DNA of 64,000 nt from Oscillospiraceae bacterium (lineage in GTDB: Bacteria; Bacillota; Clostridia; Oscillospirales; Ruminococcaceae). The DNA is taken from positions 1-64,000 of the forward strand of contig JAAYNJ010000027.1 of the NCBI GenBank assembly GCA_012520915.1, written 5' to 3'. The notes beneath the pieces are model-generated. The model ran no database searches. It had not been told where the DNA came from and worked only from the letters and a program-made list of their open reading frames with translations. The translations under genes were made by a program, and so were the position numbers. Of the stretch, positions 41,717 through 49,685 are shown in pieces (the stretch's first letter is position 1; each line of letters begins with the position of its first letter).

Positions 41717-43915
41717 ATGGACTTTTTTTTATCGCTAATCTCAATTTTATCCGTCTCTCTTTTTCTGCATGCCCGTTTCAAATTGAATGCCGCATCATCC
41801 GTGCTGGTTTCAATCTCCTCAATTATAATGACGTTGTGTTTCTTCGGAATGATAGATCTTCTTTACATCGGTACATTGTCTGTTTATATTTTCGCACTGC
41901 TTTGTCCGGTATATCTGCTGGTTGTCAAGAAAATCAGTCCGAAATCAATGATTTCCGGTTTTATAACTCCGGGAGTCGTGTTTTTTGTTCTTTTCTCTCT
42001 CCTTCTCTACTACCTGCTTATGACGAAAAATGCCGCCTTCAGAGTTTGGGATGAATTCTCTTTTTGGGGCACGGCAGCTAAAATCGTAAAGCACAATAAC
42101 CGCCTTTATACTCTGTTTAAAAGCAGTATTAAAAATAATTCTTATGCTCCGGCACTGCCGTTGCTCAGCTATTATTTGCAGTTTTTCTCAAAATCATTTT
42201 CGGAATACAAAGTGTATCTTTCATACGGAATGGCAATCGCTGCAACAATGTCGGTGTTGTTTTCAAAGCTCAGTTGGAAAAATTTCATCAGCACAACCAT
42301 CCTCGCACTCTTTGGACTTGTTTCGCTGTATTCCCTTAGATTGGGCACGGAGGGGATGCCGGTTTATGCAACATCATACGCAGATATGCAGATAGGCGTC
42401 ATCTTTGCCGGAGCGGTGCTGATCTGGTTTTTTTCGGGGGAATCTTTGGAAGTTCGATTTTTCTCCATGATTCCCGTGCTTGGAATGCTTGTTTATATAA
42501 AGGATATCGGACTTGTTCTTGCCATGATTGCCATAGGCGCCGCTGCCGTCGATATTCTTTTGTCTGAAGATGCGGCTAAACTAACCGGAACCTGCGCTTT
42601 TTACAGAGTTCTCTACGATTATTCATTGCCCCTGTCCATATTGATTTTAACCTTAATTCTCAACTTCTTTTCGGATTCAATTTTTCTCAGAACATTTATT
42701 TTAATTCCCCTTTTGATGTCGGTTTTCTTGTTTTTAAGAAATAAAAAGAATCTCTCAATACCGAGATCGAAACTGGTATTTAAAATTTTATTTCCTCTGT
42801 TTTTATCCTTATTCGTAATTTCCGTCTACTTTTTATGGAATGCTCATTTTTCTTTGGCAAATCAAATATCAAGAGAGCCCAAGGTATACGAATATACCCT
42901 CCTTCAGATGATTACCGGCAAAGATGCCTACTTCAACGAAGTTTTGAGAATTTTCAGAGAAAATTTCAGACTTGTTCAGGTTGTTCATCTCGGCCCCTTA
43001 TTGACATCTTTTATATTGTTTTCGTTGTTGCCTGTTTTGGGCGGTCTATTGACTTTTAAACGCAAAAGCTTCTTGAGGTTTACTCTTTTATCCCTCGTCT
43101 TCGCAGCGGGGTTTATCGTCTACTATCTGTTTTTAGCATACCTGTATACCACCCAGTTCTATCATTACGACGACTTCTCGCTACCCTCCTTCCCGAGGTA
43201 TGTTATGACCTACTTCGCAGGTTGGATGATAATTTCTTTCGGTCTGGTCTATAGAGCGGCGGAAGACACAAAATCTAAAGATACATGCGGATTTTTTGAA
43301 AAAATCAAGTCAGACAGAAATACTCTTTTTGCAGGGGCAGTTACATTATCCTACGTTCTTTCGATTTTTTTCTTTGCAAAAAACTCTCCAAACTATGTTC
43401 ATCCGGATCAATATCTCCTCACCAGCAGCAAAGTAAGGGTCTCAATGGATGAGAATCGCCAAAACATTACCTACAGGGCATCCAGATATACCGACCACCT
43501 GTTGCCGTCTGACAGAATCTACTTTCTCTGCATGGAGTCCGACGGAGGCGAATGGTTTATTGCAAACTACGAATTTATGCCCGCTTTCACGGTGGACACC
43601 TTAGGCAAGGGCAATTTTGTTCCTCCCGGAACGGATTACGATGAAATATACAGCTACGACGTAGAGGCTACCGTTGAGAGCTTTTCCGAGTATCTCCGCG
43701 ACAACGAAGTGAACCTTTTGTTTGTTTATCAAGTCAACACATATTTTTTAGAAGGGTTTTCGGATATGTTTGAAGACGGTTTGAACGATTATTATGACGG
43801 CAGCAGAAAATTTTATCATGTCATAGACGATGGGGAAAAATTGTCCTTTTCCCCCATCTATTCCGGAGAGCAGCTCGACGAAATACACGGCCGGGCTATT
43901 AACCCGACCGTGTAA
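41717..43915 (+). CDS. Large membrane protein, probable GT-C glycosyltransferase
   Basis: A 732-residue polytopic protein. About twelve or more helices fill residues 1-560, with an early luminal loop FRVWDEFSFWGTAAKI whose Asp-Glu pair resembles GT-C catalytic sites. A soluble extracytoplasmic C-terminal domain (~580-732) follows. No family is recognised with certainty. It starts 21 bases after the DUF2142 gene and is the third gene of the legI operon, so a glycan polymerisation or transfer role is suggested by context. A strong terminator follows. Confidence 0.65.
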   Translation: MDFFLSLISILSVSLFLHARFKLNAASSVLVSISSIIMTLCFFGMIDLLYIGTLSVYIFALLCPVYLLVVKKISPKSMISGFITPGVVFFVLFSLLLYYLLMTKNAAFRVWDEFSFWGTAAKIVKHNNRLYTLFKSSIKNNSYAPALPLLSYYLQFFSKSFSEYKVYLSYGMAIAATMSVLFSKLSWKNFISTTILALFGLVSLYSLRLGTEGMPVYATSYADMQIGVIFAGAVLIWFFSGESLEVRFFSMIPVLGMLVYIKDIGLVLAMIAIGAAAVDILLSEDAAKLTGTCAFYRVLYDYSLPLSILILTLILNFFSDSIFLRTFILIPLLMSVFLFLRNKKNLSIPRSKLVFKILFPLFLSLFVISVYFLWNAHFSLANQISREPKVYEYTLLQMITGKDAYFNEVLRIFRENFRLVQVVHLGPLLTSFILFSLLPVLGGLLTFKRKSFLRFTLLSLVFAAGFIVYYLFLAYLYTTQFYHYDDFSLPSFPRYVMTYFAGWMIISFGLVYRAAEDTKSKDTCGFFEKIKSDRNTLFAGAVTLSYVLSIFFFAKNSPNYVHPDQYLLTSSKVRVSMDENRQNITYRASRYTDHLLPSDRIYFLCMESDGGEWFIANYEFMPAFTVDTLGKGNFVPPGTDYDEIYSYDVEATVESFSEYLRDNEVNLLFVYQVNTYFLEGFSDMFEDGLNDYYDGSRKFYHVIDDGEKLSFSPIYSGEQLDEIHGRAINPTV

Positions 43916-43942
43916 TTTAAACAAAACCGTTGTTTCTTTTTG

Positions 43943-43977
43943 CCGCATTTTGCATTGTAAAATGCGGTTTATTTTGT
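43943..43977 (+). terminator. Terminator of the legI operon
   Basis: Stem CCGCATTTT/AAAATGCGG followed by TTTATTTT; it overlaps the 3' end of the convergent upp gene. Confidence 0.85.
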
Positions 43978-44604
43978 GCCGAATATCCTGTCGCCCGCAT
44001 CTCCGAGTCCGGGAACAATGTACATGTCTTCATTCATCTCGGCGTCAACGGCCGCACAGAAGACGGGAACATCGGGATGCTCCTCGCTCATCTTGTCAAT
44101 CGCATACTTCGACGCAATTATGCAAACGAGCCTGATGTCGGCACACCCCAAATTTTTCAGATAATCGACGGCGGCAACGGCAGATCCGCCGGTTGCAAAC
44201 ATCGGATCGAGTATTATCGCCACGCTCGAAGCAATGTCCTGGGGCATTTTAGAGTAGTATTCGACAGGCTGATGTGTCTCGTGGTCTCTGTAAAGTCCTA
44301 TGTGTCCGACTCTGGTTTTCGGGAGGAGATTCTGAATGCCCGCCACCATTCCCAGTCCCGCTCTCAATATCGGAACAAGGGCAATGGGTTTATCTGAAAG
44401 AACCTTTGTAACGGTCTTTGCGAGGGGGGTCTCAATCTCTATCTCTTCAAGCGGGAGTTCTCTGGTAAACTCATAAACCATCAGCATTGATACCTCTTCC
44501 ACCAGCTCCCTGAATTCTTTAGTGCCGGTGTTCTTATCCCGCAACAGCGATATTTTATGTTGTATTAGCGGATGCTCGAAAACAAATGCGTTCTTATATT
44601 GCAT
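43969..44604 (-). CDS. upp: Uracil phosphoribosyltransferase
   Basis: A 211-residue enzyme of pyrimidine salvage making UMP from uracil and PRPP. Visible are [12 protein letters not shown], the [17 protein letters not shown] flexible loop, the PRPP-binding [20 protein letters not shown], and the uracil-binding end [17 protein letters not shown] with AGGTGGAGG upstream. Monocistronic with a good promoter. Confidence 0.97.
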   Translation of the reverse strand: MQYKNAFVFEHPLIQHKISLLRDKNTGTKEFRELVEEVSMLMVYEFTRELPLEEIEIETPLAKTVTKVLSDKPIALVPILRAGLGMVAGIQNLLPKTRVGHIGLYRDHETHQPVEYYSKMPQDIASSVAIILDPMFATGGSAVAAVDYLKNLGCADIRLVCIIASKYAIDKMSEEHPDVPVFCAAVDAEMNEDMYIVPGLGDAGDRIFGTK

Positions 44605-44643
44605 ACCTCCACCTTTCTCCTCTTTGCGTTTTTTCCGTCAGTA

Positions 44644-44672
44644 ATATTAGCATATTTTCATTAACTTAACAA
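44644..44672 (-). promoter_or_regulatory. upp promoter
   Basis: On the minus strand TTGTTA (44667-44672), 17 bases, TAATAT (44644-44649). Confidence 0.6.
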
Positions 44673-44736
44673 TTTCATTTTATGTGTTTTTAAATATCGT
44701 CTATGGTATAAAATCTGATGCAACCGCCCATCCTTC

Positions 44737-46320
44737 TCACTTTATTTGATAAAATCCGGCTGTACCGTCTAACGAGTACCATGGACTGATGCTGTAGTCC
44801 AAAATCATCATCTGATAGTGCAGGTGGGGTCCCGTCGAATATCCCGTGGTGCCCATATGACCGATCAACTGTCCTTTTTCCACTATATCTCCCGCTTCGA
44901 CCGTTCTGTCAAGCATATGCATATAAAGAGTGTGGAGGCCCATTCCGTGTTCAATCAGTATTGTGTTTCCCGAAAGCGTCAAAAACCCGCTGTAAAGGAC
45001 CTTGCCTCTGTTTGGGGCAATGATATCGGTCCCTTCGGCATTTGCAATATCTATACCCGCATGCCTTGTCGGAATCTCGCTCCCGTTAGTGTACCTGTAA
45101 AGTCCGTAATCGGTGGTTATACTGCCGTCGGCAGGCCATATAAAAAGGCCTTCCCAGTATATTTCTTCATCAAAGCTTAAAAAGAGCGGGTACATGGTGT
45201 CTGCATACTCTTTTGAAGATTCCGCTGTATTGGCTGCCGCACCTTCACCCGTGATAGTCAGATGCTGTTCCTGATATTCAACAGCGTTCACGTTAAATTC
45301 AAATTCTTTTTCGTATCCTCTGCAGTAGAGGGTCATTTTATGCTGTCCCGGCTCAAAGGCATGGTTAATGGGAATCAGCGCTATTGCTTCACTGTCGGTT
45401 TGTTTAAAGTTGGCCGTGTACGAAAAAGGAAGATTTACCCCGAAGTCGTCGCCTTCTCTCACATCTTCTATGCGGACAACTATGGAATCCCCGGTTTTCA
45501 AATCCAGCGGGGAAACATGAAAAATCGGTTCTATTTCGAAGACGATTGAAATTTTATACTCGGAGTAATCATCATCTTTGGAACTGACAACGCTTATCAG
45601 ATACTCGATATGGGATTCGGGAGAAAACCCGGAAATATCGGACACAGCGCCTTCAAACACAACGCTTCCGTCACTTGCTCTTGCAATCTCCACCCTGCTT
45701 TCGGGGCTTGTTCCGCTGATATTAAGAACATTTTCCCTAAACAACAGCTTTTCCGTAACCGTCGGAACATCGCCGGAAGTATACACCAGTTCACGGTCCG
45801 CTATTGATTTTCCCGTAATTCTGAAGTTAGATGCCGAAACGGCATTTCCGTTTACAAATATGTTGTCCGGCGCCGATTTGTTGATTGCGGAATCGATTTC
45901 GTCTATCGGCAAAAGCCACATCAGGTATTTCTGAATATGCGTTCTGACAGCACCGTTCCCGTCAATAAACGCAAAGCTTTTATCGGCAGGATCTCTTACC
46001 AATATTATATTTTCTTTTAATCCGTCCGAGTTCAAAAACTCAAATACGACGATTTTTTCGGAAAACCTTCCGCTATCATCTCTTTTCCCTCTCGAGATTG
46101 CTGCGGCAAGAAGATTTGTTTCAATCGAATCCTTCATCCAGGAATATCCGTTTCCATCAACCGATACAATTCCCACCCCTGTTTCCCCGGGCGCTATATA
46201 GTTGGATTTTGCGGGAACAAACGCAAGGTAGCCCACCGTCGCAGCGATGCATCCTAAAATAATTACAGTGACGGAAAGCACGGTGAAAAACCACCAGAAG
46301 AATCCTTTTTTCTTTTTCAA
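44737..46320 (-). CDS. M23 family peptidase (LytM/gametolysin-like), membrane anchored
   Basis: A 527-residue extracytoplasmic peptidase. After KKKKG comes one membrane helix (~10-32), then a long linker with Ig-like or beta-sandwich segments (~100-350), and a C-terminal M23 domain. Zinc and catalytic residues are His-x3-Asp in HAGIDIA and the HLH of GPHLHYQM, with HGMGLHTLYMH between. It probably cuts peptidoglycan cross-bridges. I place the start at TTG 46320, preceded by GAGGGG. The upstream in-frame ATG (46395) lies inside a promoter and cannot be used from it. All key residues are present, so it should be active. Confidence 0.88.
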   Translation of the reverse strand: MKKKKGFFWWFFTVLSVTVIILGCIAATVGYLAFVPAKSNYIAPGETGVGIVSVDGNGYSWMKDSIETNLLAAAISRGKRDDSGRFSEKIVVFEFLNSDGLKENIILVRDPADKSFAFIDGNGAVRTHIQKYLMWLLPIDEIDSAINKSAPDNIFVNGNAVSASNFRITGKSIADRELVYTSGDVPTVTEKLLFRENVLNISGTSPESRVEIARASDGSVVFEGAVSDISGFSPESHIEYLISVVSSKDDDYSEYKISIVFEIEPIFHVSPLDLKTGDSIVVRIEDVREGDDFGVNLPFSYTANFKQTDSEAIALIPINHAFEPGQHKMTLYCRGYEKEFEFNVNAVEYQEQHLTITGEGAAANTAESSKEYADTMYPLFLSFDEEIYWEGLFIWPADGSITTDYGLYRYTNGSEIPTRHAGIDIANAEGTDIIAPNRGKVLYSGFLTLSGNTILIEHGMGLHTLYMHMLDRTVEAGDIVEKGQLIGHMGTTGYSTGPHLHYQMMILDYSISPWYSLDGTAGFYQIK

Positions 46321-46380
46321 TAAATTCCCCTCTGAAACAGACCGTGTAAAGCGGTTAAGCCAACCTTTTCTTACGATAAA

Positions 46381-46409
46381 ATTATACTGTAACATACCGT
46401 CAAAGGCAA
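46381..46409 (-). promoter_or_regulatory. Promoter of the M23 peptidase gene
   Basis: On the minus strand TTGCCT (46404-46409), 17 bases, perfect TATAAT (46381-46386). Confidence 0.65.
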
Positions 46410-46540
46410 AGAAGTTTTATTTAATAATATCGGAAGCTGTCTATAAATCGGACAGGCGCTCTCTCATAACTCCTCAACAATAAATACTTTAACTATTTAT
46501 TTTTTTAATGTTGTAGGTTATACTTTACCAAATAGCAAAG

Positions 46541-46573
46541 CATATTCCGTGTAAATCTATTGCCCGGAATATG
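46541..46573 (+). promoter_or_regulatory. Leader hairpin or operator before the first DUF3048 gene
   Basis: A 9-base inverted repeat CATATTCCG/CGGAATATG with a 15-base loop sits 28 bases before the start codon and has no T-run. A weak TATACT -10 lies just upstream (46519-46524). Confidence 0.35.
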
Positions 46574-46601
46574 TGTTTGCGTTCGAAAACAGGAGGAAAA
46601 G

Positions 46602-47726
46602 ATGAAAAAACTGATCACTCTGCTTTTTGTTGCCGCTATTCTAATCTCCATGGTTGCATGTAATAACGCCGGCGACAACGCAGTGATAAATCCCGGAATA
46701 GTCGAATATAAAGACCCATATGCCGAAGCGGGAGAGGGCGAGGAAGGTATCATAGAGGTGGATCCCGGTGCAAAAACCGCATTAAACCCCCTAACCGGAC
46801 TCTACAATATGGCGGTGGACCGTGTCGGCGAAAGACCTATTGCCGTATCGGTAAACAACTATATCCCCGATTCTTGGCCGCAATTCGGCACATCAAAGGC
46901 AGACTACATACTTGAAATTGTAACCGAGGGCGGAATAACCAGACTGTTCTGTCTGTATTCCGACACGAGAGAAGTAGACAAGATAGGCTCCATCAGATCC
47001 TTAAGGGATCAGTTTCTGGAAGCGATTTATCCCCTTGATCCGCTAATCATTCATATCGGAACATCAATATATGCCGACAGGGCAATGGCGCAGTACAACT
47101 TCAGAACTCTGAACACCGGTCAGGTCACCCCCGCGATGTGGACCGACACCGAGAGGGCGCTTAAACGAAGCATCGAGCACTGTAAGTTTGTGGGTGGAAA
47201 GTCTATAGAAAAGGGCATTGAAGTGTCAAAAATCCCCACCAAGTCAAATTCAAACAAAACAGCGTTTGATTTTCTCTCTCCCGACGACACCGCTTTTGTT
47301 CCTGACGGCGGCTCGGCTTCAGCCGTTCACTACTTCTTTTCGGATAACAAAAAATTTGACGGAGATTTCAGATACGATTCCGCAAGTGAAAAGTATTTGA
47401 AGTGGCAGAACGGAAATCCTCAGATAGATGCAGGCAACAATGACCAGCAGCTTCAGTTTGACAATGTCATTCTGCTGTTTACCGATATCTCGGTAATACC
47501 CGGCGAGGAAAAAGAAGACCTTCAACAGGTGGATTTTAAAAACGGCGGTGAGGGATATTACTTCACCAAGGGGAATTATATAAAAATCACCTGGGAAAAA
47601 GGCGATTATCAAAGCAATTTTGTTTTTAAAGATGAAGACGGAAATGATATAAAGATAAATGTAGGTGTGACCCATATGGGCGTAACCGACAAGAAACACA
47701 AGGAAACGCTTGTTATAACACCATAA
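46602..47726 (+). CDS. DUF3048 family lipoprotein, copy 1
   Basis: A 374-residue YerB-like lipoprotein. The signal (KKLITLLFVAAILISMVAC) ends in a lipobox Cys near 19. After an acidic linker the DUF3048 core begins with ALNPLTGLYN, followed by RPIAVSVNNYIPDSWPQFGTSKADYILE and GSIRSLRDQFLEAIYPLDPLIIHIGTS. The C-terminal domain (from ~265) holds ILLFTDISVIPGE and ends with THMGV. Function unknown; YerB-type genes are common in spore-forming Firmicutes. ATG at 46602 has AGGAGG upstream. It is followed 116 bases later by a close paralogue. Confidence 0.9.
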   Translation: MKKLITLLFVAAILISMVACNNAGDNAVINPGIVEYKDPYAEAGEGEEGIIEVDPGAKTALNPLTGLYNMAVDRVGERPIAVSVNNYIPDSWPQFGTSKADYILEIVTEGGITRLFCLYSDTREVDKIGSIRSLRDQFLEAIYPLDPLIIHIGTSIYADRAMAQYNFRTLNTGQVTPAMWTDTERALKRSIEHCKFVGGKSIEKGIEVSKIPTKSNSNKTAFDFLSPDDTAFVPDGGSASAVHYFFSDNKKFDGDFRYDSASEKYLKWQNGNPQIDAGNNDQQLQFDNVILLFTDISVIPGEEKEDLQQVDFKNGGEGYYFTKGNYIKITWEKGDYQSNFVFKDEDGNDIKINVGVTHMGVTDKKHKETLVITP

Positions 47727-47842
47727 TTCATATCCGACAGCAATAAATTCGGTTTTGATGTTTATCACGGAAATTTCCGTTGAGCAAAACTTAAATTAAA
47801 ATTAATTTTAAAGTGCAATACTGATGTATTGAGAGGTAACTA

Positions 47843-48961
47843 ATGAAAAGATTATTAACTTTACTTTTGGTATTAACTGCCATTCTTTCCCTGGTGTCCT
47901 GCTCGGGAAGCAGCGAAGAGATTCCTCTGCAGATCGGCGGTCCGATTACGGAACAGAAAAATCCATATGAGCAGGAAGGCGACGGGTCGGCCGGCACGGT
48001 TGAAGTCACATCCGAAAAAACGGCATACAACCCTCTCACCGGGCTCAACAACATGGCTCAAGACAGGGTCGGCAAAAGACCTATTGCGGTTTCAGTAAAC
48101 AATATAAATCCATATGCATGGCCTCAGATGGGTATATCAAAAGCCGACTATATACTCGAGATTGAAACCGAGGGCGGAATTACCAGGATGCTGTGTCTTT
48201 TCTCCGATACCAGAGAGATAAGGGCCATAGGTTCCGTAAGATCATTGCGCGATCAGTTTTTAGAGGCCCTTTATCCGCTGGATCCGATAATAATACATAT
48301 AGGTACTTCGATTTATGCCGACAGGGCAATGGCGCAGTACAGCTACAGAACTATTGACGGCGGACACTATTCTTCCGCAATCTGGACAGATCGCACCAGA
48401 AGACGGGACATTGAGCACACAAAATTCACAAGCGGCGACGCTATAGAAAAAACTATTTCATCGGCAAAAATTTTGACCGATTCGACTTCAAAAATTTCCG
48501 CCTTCAATTTTATAGGTGCCGATGATCCCAAAATCATTCCGGGAACCGGTACCGCTTCCGCCATAAAATACAACTTTTCCACGGTTTCGAGTTATGACGG
48601 AGATTTCAGATACGACGAAGAAACGGGTAAATATCTAAAGTGGCAGTTCGGAAAAAAACATGTTGACGGAGAAACGGACGAGCAGCTGTCTTTTGATAAT
48701 GTCATAGTTCTTTTTGCCGATATAAGCATAATCCCGGGAGAACAAAAAGCCGGTTTGGTTAAGGTTGAGTTTTCCAAGGGCGGAAAAGGATATTATCTGT
48801 CCCAGGGTCACTATGAAGAGATCACCTGGACAAAATCGGATTATCCGAGCAACTTCGTATTTACAAAGCTGGACGGAACGGAGCTTCAGGTCAATGTCGG
48901 AAATACTCATATGGGAGTCGCCGATGTCGACAACCTGAGCAGACTTGTGATTACGCCGTAA
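47843..48961 (+). CDS. DUF3048 family lipoprotein, copy 2
   Basis: A 372-residue paralogue of the preceding gene, aligned along nearly its whole length (YNPLTGLNNMAQDRVGKRPIAVSVNN, ADRAMAQYSYRT, IPGEQKAGLVKVEFSKGG). The lipobox is LVSC. The linker after the Cys and parts of the central region have diverged most. ATG with GAGG upstream. The tandem arrangement indicates duplication, with both copies intact. Confidence 0.9.
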   Translation: MKRLLTLLLVLTAILSLVSCSGSSEEIPLQIGGPITEQKNPYEQEGDGSAGTVEVTSEKTAYNPLTGLNNMAQDRVGKRPIAVSVNNINPYAWPQMGISKADYILEIETEGGITRMLCLFSDTREIRAIGSVRSLRDQFLEALYPLDPIIIHIGTSIYADRAMAQYSYRTIDGGHYSSAIWTDRTRRRDIEHTKFTSGDAIEKTISSAKILTDSTSKISAFNFIGADDPKIIPGTGTASAIKYNFSTVSSYDGDFRYDEETGKYLKWQFGKKHVDGETDEQLSFDNVIVLFADISIIPGEQKAGLVKVEFSKGGKGYYLSQGHYEEITWTKSDYPSNFVFTKLDGTELQVNVGNTHMGVADVDNLSRLVITP

Positions 48962-49067
48962 AATCTTTATTCAACAAAACAATTTATAAACACGACACAT
49001 GCCAGCCTCGCACCGAGGCCGGCAGTGTTTGCTGTAAAATAACCTGTATTAATTGAGGTTAAGGCAT

Positions 49068-49685
49068 ATGTTCCCCATATTCGGAAGAAAGTCAAACGCC
49101 GTTAAAGATATTTTTATTATTGCCGGTCTCGGCAATCCCGGGAAAAAATATATCTTAACGCGCCATAATGTCGGGTTTCTCGCGGTAGATTACATCTGTG
49201 AGAAGCTCGGAATAACCACAATGCGAAAAAGGTTTTCCGCGATGTATTCGGAGTCAATGCTGGAGGGTGTAAAAGTAATATTCCTAAAACCCGAGACTTT
49301 TATGAATCTTTCGGGTATTTCAATCAGAAAAGCTGCCGATTACTACGAAATTCCCCCGGAAAGGATACTCGTTATATGCGATGATGTGACAATTTCTCCC
49401 GGAACATTGAGGATAAGGGAAAAAGGGTCTTCGGGAGGACACAACGGCCTTAAGAGTATTGAAGAGCATCTTTCGAGCAGAGAATTCCCGAGACTCAGGA
49501 TAGGCGTCGGCAATGAACATAACGACGATCTTGCAGATCATGTGCTCTCACAGCCTTCCGCGAAGGATAGAGAGATTATTCAATCAAGATTTGAAGATGT
49601 TTACAATGCTCTAAAACTCATAGTTGCCGGCGATTTGCCGCTCGCTCAGAGTCTATACAACAGGCCGCCTCAACAAAGCGAATGA
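49068..49685 (+). CDS. pth: Peptidyl-tRNA hydrolase
   Basis: A 205-residue Pth that recycles tRNA from drop-off peptidyl-tRNA. Key parts are AGLGNPGKKYILTRHNVGF with the catalytic His, FLKPETFMNLSG with the conserved Asn, and ICDDVTISPGTLRIREKGSSGGHNGLKSI. I chose ATG 49068 (AAGG and GAGG upstream) over TTG 49053. Its stop overlaps the mfd start, the common pth-mfd order of Firmicutes. Confidence 0.97.
   Translation: MFPIFGRKSNAVKDIFIIAGLGNPGKKYILTRHNVGFLAVDYICEKLGITTMRKRFSAMYSESMLEGVKVIFLKPETFMNLSGISIRKAADYYEIPPERILVICDDVTISPGTLRIREKGSSGGHNGLKSIEEHLSSREFPRLRIGVGNEHNDDLADHVLSQPSAKDREIIQSRFEDVYNALKLIVAGDLPLAQSLYNRPPQQSE

Noticed and set aside
46602-48961. The two DUF3048 genes as one split or frameshifted gene
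   Set aside because: Each has its own signal peptide, lipobox, ribosome site and full-length domain, so they are paralogues.
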